From assembly GCA_050744865.1 (NCBI GenBank), contig JBOGHW010000059.1:1-64000 (forward strand): a stretch of DNA of 64,000 nucleotides, given 5' to 3'. Positions 59,443 to 64,000 of the stretch are shown in pieces. Both the position numbers and the translations under genes were made by a program. The notes under the pieces were generated by a model that ran no database searches, was not told where the DNA came from, and was given only the letters and a program-made list of their open reading frames with translations. The stretch is from JAKACA01 sp050744865 (GTDB lineage Bacteria > Actinomycetota > Acidimicrobiia > Acidimicrobiales > Bog-793). Numbering within the stretch: position 1 is the stretch's first letter; the number at the start of each line of letters is the position of its first letter.

Positions 59443-60897
59443 TCAGCTACCGCTCAGAGGCCTTTCGGCTTGATGGCCTGTCGTGCCGGTAGGCAGGATG
59501 GCGTGCCGCATGGACCAGTGGAATGCGGCTGCCAGCGCTGCTGTGACCGCGATGAGCACGTCGCCGTCGGCGAAGGGGAACGACACCACCACTGCAACGA
59601 GCGCAGCCACTACCCAGCACAGCTGCAGCTGGGTCTCGAACCGGGCAAAGCTGCGTCCGAGAGCGGCGGGCGGCACGTATCGCTGGCCGAGCGAGTCGAA
59701 CGCAGGCTTGGCCCCTGTGCTTGCCATGCCCATGACGAAGGCAAGAATCGGCTGTGGCCACAAATGGCCCAGGAATGCCACGACGAGTGCGGTCACGGCC
59801 GTCAGCACGAGTGCGCCGAAGATGATCTGCTGCTCGGAGAGCCGGCGGCGGAACTTCGGCACTGACATCGACCCGACAAGACCGCCTACACCGCTCACTC
59901 CCAGGATCAAGCCGTACCACCAAGCGTGGGCATCCTCGTGCTTGAGCGCGAACGCCAAGAAGAACGTCAAGAAGCCGAAGAGCGCCCGCAACACGGTCAT
60001 CGCCATGAGCGCAACGGTGACCTCCGGTGCCACCAAGGGCAGGCCGAGCCGCCGACGTTCGTGCTTGACGTCGAGCCGGTCCCGGCGCGACGACCTGCCG
60101 CGCCCCTTGCGGTCTGCCCGGTAGATGAGGCCGCCCGGGCCGCCCTGCAGCTCGAGCGGCCGGATGCCTTCGGGCACCAGCGGGCGGGGCTGGGGAGGGC
60201 CGTGCAGTGGGCGGCCTGCCTCGTCGAGCCCCAAGGATTTGACAGGAGCGAGCAGCGTGCTCGAGCGGGGCAGGCGAATGGCACCCAAGCCGCCGGCGAT
60301 GAAGACAAAGCAAGTGAGGAGCAGGACCCATGGGGCGCCGATCTGCAGGATGAGGACCCCGAAGGGCGACGCCGCGAAGCCGGCCAAGGCCGCCAGCACA
60401 GCCAGCTTGGCGTTGGCCGTCGCCAGGTCGTCGCCATCTTCTGTCATCGAGGGGATGAGGGCCGCCTTGCCGACGAGGTAGAGCTTCGACAGCACGAGGA
60501 TGCCAAAGGCCTCGGGGAACAGCAGCCAGACCCTGAGATCGTGAGCCATCAGCAGAGCCAACAGGGCGCTGCCGCCCGATGCGACGCCGATGCTGGCCCG
60601 CCTGGCGGCGGCGCCGCGGTCGAGCAGCGGGCTCAGCATCGGGGCCACGACTGCAAAGGGGGCGAGCGACAGCAGCAGATATCTGACGATGTTGCCTGAC
60701 GACTCGTGTAGCGAGGCCGAGAAGAACAGCGAGCCTGCCAACGAGATGGTGACGAGCGTGGTCCCTGCCGAGAAGAGCGAGTGCACGAGAGCCAGGCGCC
60801 CGAAGGGCCGGCTCTGGTCGAACAGCGCTGATAGGGCGTCGCGCAGCTGGCGTGACATGCGGGTGGCGAGTTGCCTCGGTTGCAGGCGGCGCTCCAC
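59443..60897 (-). CDS. MFS transporter
   Basis: A 484-residue polytopic membrane protein with about 12 hydrophobic segments. A long charged central loop (about residues 215-295, containing RADRKGRGRSSRRDRLDVK) separates the two six-helix halves. It is probably an exporter of the MFS drug/metabolite type; substrate unknown. The start is GTG 60897, an in-frame ATG at codon 14 being an alternative. It converges on pckG and is divergent from the Lrp-type gene. Confidence 0.86.
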   Translation of the reverse strand: MERRLQPRQLATRMSRQLRDALSALFDQSRPFGRLALVHSLFSAGTTLVTISLAGSLFFSASLHESSGNIVRYLLLSLAPFAVVAPMLSPLLDRGAAARRASIGVASGGSALLALLMAHDLRVWLLFPEAFGILVLSKLYLVGKAALIPSMTEDGDDLATANAKLAVLAALAGFAASPFGVLILQIGAPWVLLLTCFVFIAGGLGAIRLPRSSTLLAPVKSLGLDEAGRPLHGPPQPRPLVPEGIRPLELQGGPGGLIYRADRKGRGRSSRRDRLDVKHERRRLGLPLVAPEVTVALMAMTVLRALFGFLTFFLAFALKHEDAHAWWYGLILGVSGVGGLVGSMSVPKFRRRLSEQQIIFGALVLTAVTALVVAFLGHLWPQPILAFVMGMASTGAKPAFDSLGQRYVPPAALGRSFARFETQLQLCWVVAALVAVVVSFPFADGDVLIAVTAALAAAFHWSMRHAILPTGTTGHQAERPLSGS

Positions 60898-60963
60898 AAG
60901 GCCATGGTAGGGGCAGCCCGCGAGGACTACGCTGCGCGCCAGGTGAACGTCTAGGAGGTCAGA

Positions 60964-61200
60964 GTGTCAGTTCGGGCTTACGTGCTCATCCAGACCGAGG
61001 TCGGCAAAGCAGCTTCGGTGGCGACGAAGGTATCGGAGATTCCCGGCGTGACCATGGCAGACGACGTCACCGGACCTTACGACGTGATCGTGCAGGCGGA
61101 GGCCAACTCGGTGGACGACCTCGGCAAGATGGTAGTGAGCCGCGTCCAGCTGATCGAGGGCATCACGCGGACGCTCACTTGCCCGGTGGTGCGCCTCTAG
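60964..61200 (+). CDS. Lrp/AsnC ligand-binding (RAM) domain protein
   Basis: A 78-residue stand-alone effector domain of the Lrp/AsnC family, without the helix-turn-helix. It has the alpha/beta fold signature VRAYVLIQTEVGKAASVA, DDVTGPYDVIVQAEANSVDDL and TRTLTCPVV. It probably binds an amino acid and forms dimers or larger rings. GTG 60964 is preceded by TAGGAGG. In Streptomyces a similar gene is near thiL and rpmB. Confidence 0.92.
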   Translation: MSVRAYVLIQTEVGKAASVATKVSEIPGVTMADDVTGPYDVIVQAEANSVDDLGKMVVSRVQLIEGITRTLTCPVVRL

Positions 61201-61206
61201 GCCAGC

Positions 61207-61944
61207 TCAGGCTTGGCGGTAGCCCGCGTACCCGGTCTCCTCGAGCTCGGTCGCCAGCTCGGGCGGTCCGCTGCGAACTATGCGGCCAGCCGACAGCACG
61301 TGCACGACGTCGGGCGCCAGCTCGTCGAGGAGCCTGCGGTAGTGCGTGATTGCGACAACACCGAGAGGTGGGGCGCTCGCCAGCTTGACCTCTTCGATCC
61401 GCTTGGCGACTTGGCGGAGCGCATCTACGTCCAGGCCTGAGTCCAGCTCGTCGAGCACCGCGAAGCGTGGCTGGAGGAGGACGAGTTGGAGGGTTTCGTT
61501 GCGTTTCTTCTCGCCGCCGGACAGCTCGACGTTGAGGTGCCTGCTCACAAGGCCCGCAGCGATCCCGAGGCGGGCCGACTCGGCGACGATCTGCTCTTCG
61601 ATCCCGTCCGACGGTTTGCCAGCCGCCACCAGCGCCTCCCGCACCACGTCCGCCAGCGCCACGCCGGGCACCTCCACGGGGTACTGCAAGGCCAGGTAGA
61701 GCCCAGCCTTGGCTCTTTCCCACGGCTCGAGGCCGACCAGTTCCACACCGTCTATCCGGATGCTGCCACCGGTGATCTCGGCTCCCGGTCGACCCATCAG
61801 AGCGTGGGCGAGTGTGGACTTCCCAGAGCCGTTCGGCCCCATGACAGCGTGTGTCTCTCCACTGGCCACACGCAGGTCGATGCCGGCGATGACCTCGCGG
61901 CCGCCCGCTCGCACCCGCAGGCCCTCGATCTCGAGCAGGCTCAC
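61207..61944 (-). CDS. sufC: Fe-S assembly ATPase SufC
   Basis: A 245-residue ABC-type ATPase of the SUF Fe-S cluster scaffold. Walker A is GPNGSGKST at residues 36-44; the signature is ELSGGEKKRNE and Walker B is FAVLDELDSGLD. It powers SufBD. Start GTG 61944 overlaps the Rieske gene stop (GTGA). It ends the operon; sufS and sufU are not present here. Confidence 0.95.
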   Translation of the reverse strand: MSLLEIEGLRVRAGGREVIAGIDLRVASGETHAVMGPNGSGKSTLAHALMGRPGAEITGGSIRIDGVELVGLEPWERAKAGLYLALQYPVEVPGVALADVVREALVAAGKPSDGIEEQIVAESARLGIAAGLVSRHLNVELSGGEKKRNETLQLVLLQPRFAVLDELDSGLDVDALRQVAKRIEEVKLASAPPLGVVAITHYRRLLDELAPDVVHVLSAGRIVRSGPPELATELEETGYAGYRQA

Positions 61945-62261
61945 GGCAATTCCACCCAGACCTCGCCGTCGACGACCTCGACGGGCAGTATGCGCACCGG
62001 CTTGGTGGCCGGCAGGCTGAGCGGCTCGCCGTCTATGAGCGAGAAGGTGCTGCCGTGCTTCAGGCACTCGAGCTCGCACTCGCTCGCGAATAGCTCGCCC
62101 TCGGACAACGGGTAGTCCTCGTGGCTGCAGTTGTCTACGACTGCTCGCAGTCCGCTGTCACAACTGGCCAGCGCCACGGCCACTTCGGATTCCGGCGGCT
62201 CGAAGCGCCGCACCGAGCCGGCCTCGACCTCGTCGGCCCGGCAGAGCCTCACCCGGCTCAT
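61941..62261 (-). CDS. Rieske-type ferredoxin
   Basis: A 106-residue Rieske protein. The [2Fe-2S] ligands are Cys45/His47 (CSH) and Cys66/His69 (CLKH). It lies inside the suf operon between sufD and sufC and overlaps both by four bases, as in many actinobacteria; it may supply electrons to the assembly scaffold. No signal peptide, so cytosolic. Confidence 0.93.
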   Translation of the reverse strand: MSRVRLCRADEVEAGSVRRFEPPESEVAVALASCDSGLRAVVDNCSHEDYPLSEGELFASECELECLKHGSTFSLIDGEPLSLPATKPVRILPVEVVDGEVWVELP

Positions 62262-63586
62262 CGTGCCGCCGCCAGCCGGCCGGCAATCGACTCGATCACC
62301 AGGTCGTGGACAGGCAGCGACACCCTCTCGAGAAGCTCCACGAAGAAGCCCACCAGTATCAGCCGCTCTGCCACGTCAGCAGGAACCCCCCGCGACTCCA
62401 CATAGAAACGCTGCTCCTCGTCGATCGGCCCCACCGCCGACGCATGGGAGCACCGGACGTCGTTCTCCTGGATGTCGAGGTTGGGCACCGAGTCGGCGTG
62501 GGCGCCGTCGGAGAGCACGAGGTTCCTGTTGGTCTGGAACGCCGTTGCTCCACGGGCACCCTTGCGCATCCGGATGAGACCGGTGTACACCGATCTCGCC
62601 GTCCCGCCGACGGCGCCCTTGAACACGAGATCGCTCGTAGTGCGAGGCGCCGCGTGCTCCTGCAGGATGCGGAAGTCGTGCACTTGGTCCTCGGCACCGA
62701 AGTAGGCCGCCAGCAACTTAGCCGTGCCTCCTTGGCCAGTCAGCACGGACTTGGTGTCGGTGCGGGCGAGCTTGGCGCCAAGGCTCGCCTGGAAGCTCTG
62801 CAACGTGGCGTCTCGCCCGGCCGAGGCGAAAATACGCCCGAACTGCCAGGTCTGGCTGCCGAGCAGCTGGACGACCTCGTGGGTGAGCCGGGCACCTTCT
62901 GCAACTGACAGCTCGACTGTCGGGAACACGGCGGCAGGCTCGTCGCCCGAGACGAGCAGCTCCACGACCGTGGCGCCGGCGTTCTCCCCCAGGCGGACCA
63001 GGCTCCTCGGGAAGTAGGCGCCATAGCCGGGACCTTCGAGGACATGCAGTATCAGGACAGGAGCGCCCAGCTCGCAGCCGGCCGGCACGTGCAGCAGGGG
63101 CCCGCCGGGCGCACAGCTGTCCGCGAGAGCCCCGTAGGCGTCCTCTCCCTCGGCGGTGAAGTGGCTCGCCACCGAGCTGAGCAGCTCTGCGGCCAGGTCG
63201 TGGGCGGCGAAGTCGGCCAGCACGACGCCGGCCTTGGTCGCCTCGGCCGAGACCTCCACCGACTCGAGGACACCATTGCGTGTGACCACGAGACCCGAAC
63301 GGGCCGGGTGGCGGTCGAGGAGGGCCACCGCGACTTCCGGCAGAGCCTGGGTTGCGGTGCCGCGTCGGGCCTGAGCCCTGTCGCCGGCTTCAGCCGGTGT
63401 GAACCGGCCGAGATCGAACTCGGTGATCCCGCTGTAGCGCCAGTGCTCGTCGGTCTCGGTCGGCAGGTCCATGGCCAGGAAACGCTCGACGGCGTCCAGC
63501 CGCCGTTGCTTCAGCCAGGCCGGACCGGCAAGCGCGCCAGCGTGGGCGGCCCCGAATCCGTCGATGCGATCTTTGGTGGTGCTCAG
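62258..63586 (-). CDS. sufD: Fe-S assembly protein SufD
   Basis: A 442-residue beta-helix scaffold protein. The core includes LHVPAGCELGAPVLILHVL, YFGAEDQVHDFRILQEHAAP, the QENDVRCSHASAVGPID segment, and the final VSLPVHDLVIE. Residues 1-55 include the SufD-typical PAWLKQRR and LPTETDEHWRYS. No ATG, GTG or TTG exists between the upstream in-frame stop and the conserved N-terminal sequence; CTG 63586 is eight bases after AGGAG, so CTG is inferred as the start. An internal ATG at 63472 would remove 38 conserved-looking residues. sufB is not present upstream in this window. Confidence 0.92.
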   Translation of the reverse strand: MSTTKDRIDGFGAAHAGALAGPAWLKQRRLDAVERFLAMDLPTETDEHWRYSGITEFDLGRFTPAEAGDRAQARRGTATQALPEVAVALLDRHPARSGLVVTRNGVLESVEVSAEATKAGVVLADFAAHDLAAELLSSVASHFTAEGEDAYGALADSCAPGGPLLHVPAGCELGAPVLILHVLEGPGYGAYFPRSLVRLGENAGATVVELLVSGDEPAAVFPTVELSVAEGARLTHEVVQLLGSQTWQFGRIFASAGRDATLQSFQASLGAKLARTDTKSVLTGQGGTAKLLAAYFGAEDQVHDFRILQEHAAPRTTSDLVFKGAVGGTARSVYTGLIRMRKGARGATAFQTNRNLVLSDGAHADSVPNLDIQENDVRCSHASAVGPIDEEQRFYVESRGVPADVAERLILVGFFVELLERVSLPVHDLVIESIAGRLAAAR

Positions 63587-63594
63587 GGCGCGCG

Positions 63595-63599
63595 CTCCT
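63595..63599 (-). promoter_or_regulatory. Ribosome binding site supporting a CTG start of sufD
   Basis: AGGAG on the minus strand, eight bases upstream of CTG 63586. There is no other start codon in frame at a suitable distance. Confidence 0.6.
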
Positions 63600-63640
63600 A
63601 TAGCCGATATCTACGTATGGGCGCCATGTTACCGGGGCAG

Positions 63641-63652
63641 CTGAGCGCTCAG
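63641..63652. promoter_or_regulatory. Perfect 12-bp palindrome upstream of the sufD operon
   Basis: CTGAGCGCTCAG lies about 55 bases upstream of the sufD start. Its place in the promoter region makes it a candidate operator; the binding factor is unknown. Confidence 0.35.
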
Positions 63653-63770
63653 TCCTGGACGCCCGGGGGGATCGGTCGGAGGTGGATCGGGCGCAGGTGG
63701 GCCGCCGGACGTACGTTTCGCGGCCGAATTGAGCGCGTCAGACGCCACACCTCGCGCGTGGGCACTCGGT

Positions 63771-64000
63771 TCACGGGCACCTGTGCCGGCCGGGCCTGGC
63801 AGCGCCGGCGCGACCGCGAAGGGACCGCTTAGACGCCGGGCCAGGCGGAGTGACCCCAAAGCGCCGCAGCCACCAGCCCTCGTCGCGGGCGTGGGCATGG
63901 AAGTGGTCGGGAATCTGGCGCATCACCCTGTCGATCTTGAAGCTCGCCCCTCCGAAACGCTCGGCGGCCACCCGCTCCAGCTCCCCCAACATGTGCACGA
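63771..64000 (-). CDS. Partial hypothetical protein (5' end outside window)
   Basis: The C-terminal 75-76 codons of a minus-strand gene that runs in from the right edge. Visible sequence includes LERVAAERFGGASFKIDRV and DHFHAHARDEGWWLRRFG, then an Arg/Gly/Pro-rich tail. Third-position GC is very high, which supports coding. An in-frame GTG at 63998 might be the real start. Family not recognised; it is not SufB. Confidence 0.45.
   Translation of the reverse strand, partial: VHMLGELERVAAERFGGASFKIDRVMRQIPDHFHAHARDEGWWLRRFGVTPPGPASKRSLRGRAGAARPGRHRCP

Noticed and set aside
1..64000. Prophage, transposon or genomic island
   Set aside because: No integrase, transposase, tRNA-flanked attachment site or compositional break was seen; order of the central block is conserved with other actinobacteria.

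Overview
The window is high-GC chromosome from an actinobacterium. Gene content suggests Acidimicrobiia or a relative, but there is no rRNA here to settle that. Evidence for Actinomycetota: very high GC at third codon positions, frequent GTG/TTG starts, many apparently leaderless genes, and a long minus-strand block whose order matches the mycobacterial/Streptomyces chromosome (FakA-like, recG, rsmD, coaD, SepIVA-like, DUF177, rpmF ... rnc, fpg, smc, ftsY, ffh, rpsP, KH protein, rimM, trmD, rplS, DUF2469, yraN ... comM, dprA). I saw no tRNA, rRNA, insertion sequence, prophage or CRISPR array.

Layout. 1-12,000: DUF192 protein (cut by the window edge), a tiny bL37-like ribosomal protein, glycerophosphodiesterase, PfkB kinase, M1 aminopeptidase, TMEM165-type exporter, a methyltransferase, then a minus-strand unit of glycosyltransferase, methyltransferase and terpenoid-cyclase-fold protein, and an MgtE-N/CBS protein. 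12,000-26,500: lipid and accessory metabolism (two acyl-CoA dehydrogenases, acyl-CoA synthetase, nitronate-monooxygenase-like flavoprotein, aldo/keto reductase, NfuA-like protein, nucleotidyltransferase, phosphotransferase, phosphatase, SRAP protein) plus a secreted seven-repeat protein. 26,430-26,793: two minisatellite-like arrays around a strong hairpin. 26,794-31,068: dxs, GT2 glycosyltransferase, alanine dehydrogenase. 31,120-56,326: the conserved information-processing block (DNA uptake, ribosomal proteins and rRNA/tRNA modification, SRP targeting, SMC, base-excision repair, RNase III, acyl carrier protein/PlsX, CoA synthesis, RecG, fatty-acid-kinase-like protein, L28). It is interrupted by a divergent single-chain PheRS-like ligase. 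56,380-64,000: thiL, GTP-PEP carboxykinase, MFS transporter, an Lrp-type effector domain and a sufD-Rieske-sufC operon.

How the genes connect: ffh and ftsY give co-translational targeting; rpsP-KH-rimM-trmD-rplS is a ribosome maturation operon; rnc, acpP and plsX link RNA processing with phospholipid synthesis; dxs supplies isoprenoid precursors that could feed the cyclase-fold/glycosyltransferase unit; PEP carboxykinase, alanine dehydrogenase and acyl-CoA genes suggest gluconeogenic growth on fatty acids and amino acids.

Most notable observations: a PheRS-like ligase with an altered amino-acid pocket; a 16-bp tandem repeat and strong -10 element ahead of a 30-codon leaderless ORF upstream of it; a KhpA-type KH protein with an Asp-rich extension and a RecG with an acidic insertion; a predicted seven-bladed secreted propeller; sufD apparently starting at CTG; and twelve 4-base stop/start overlaps, four of them using TTGA.
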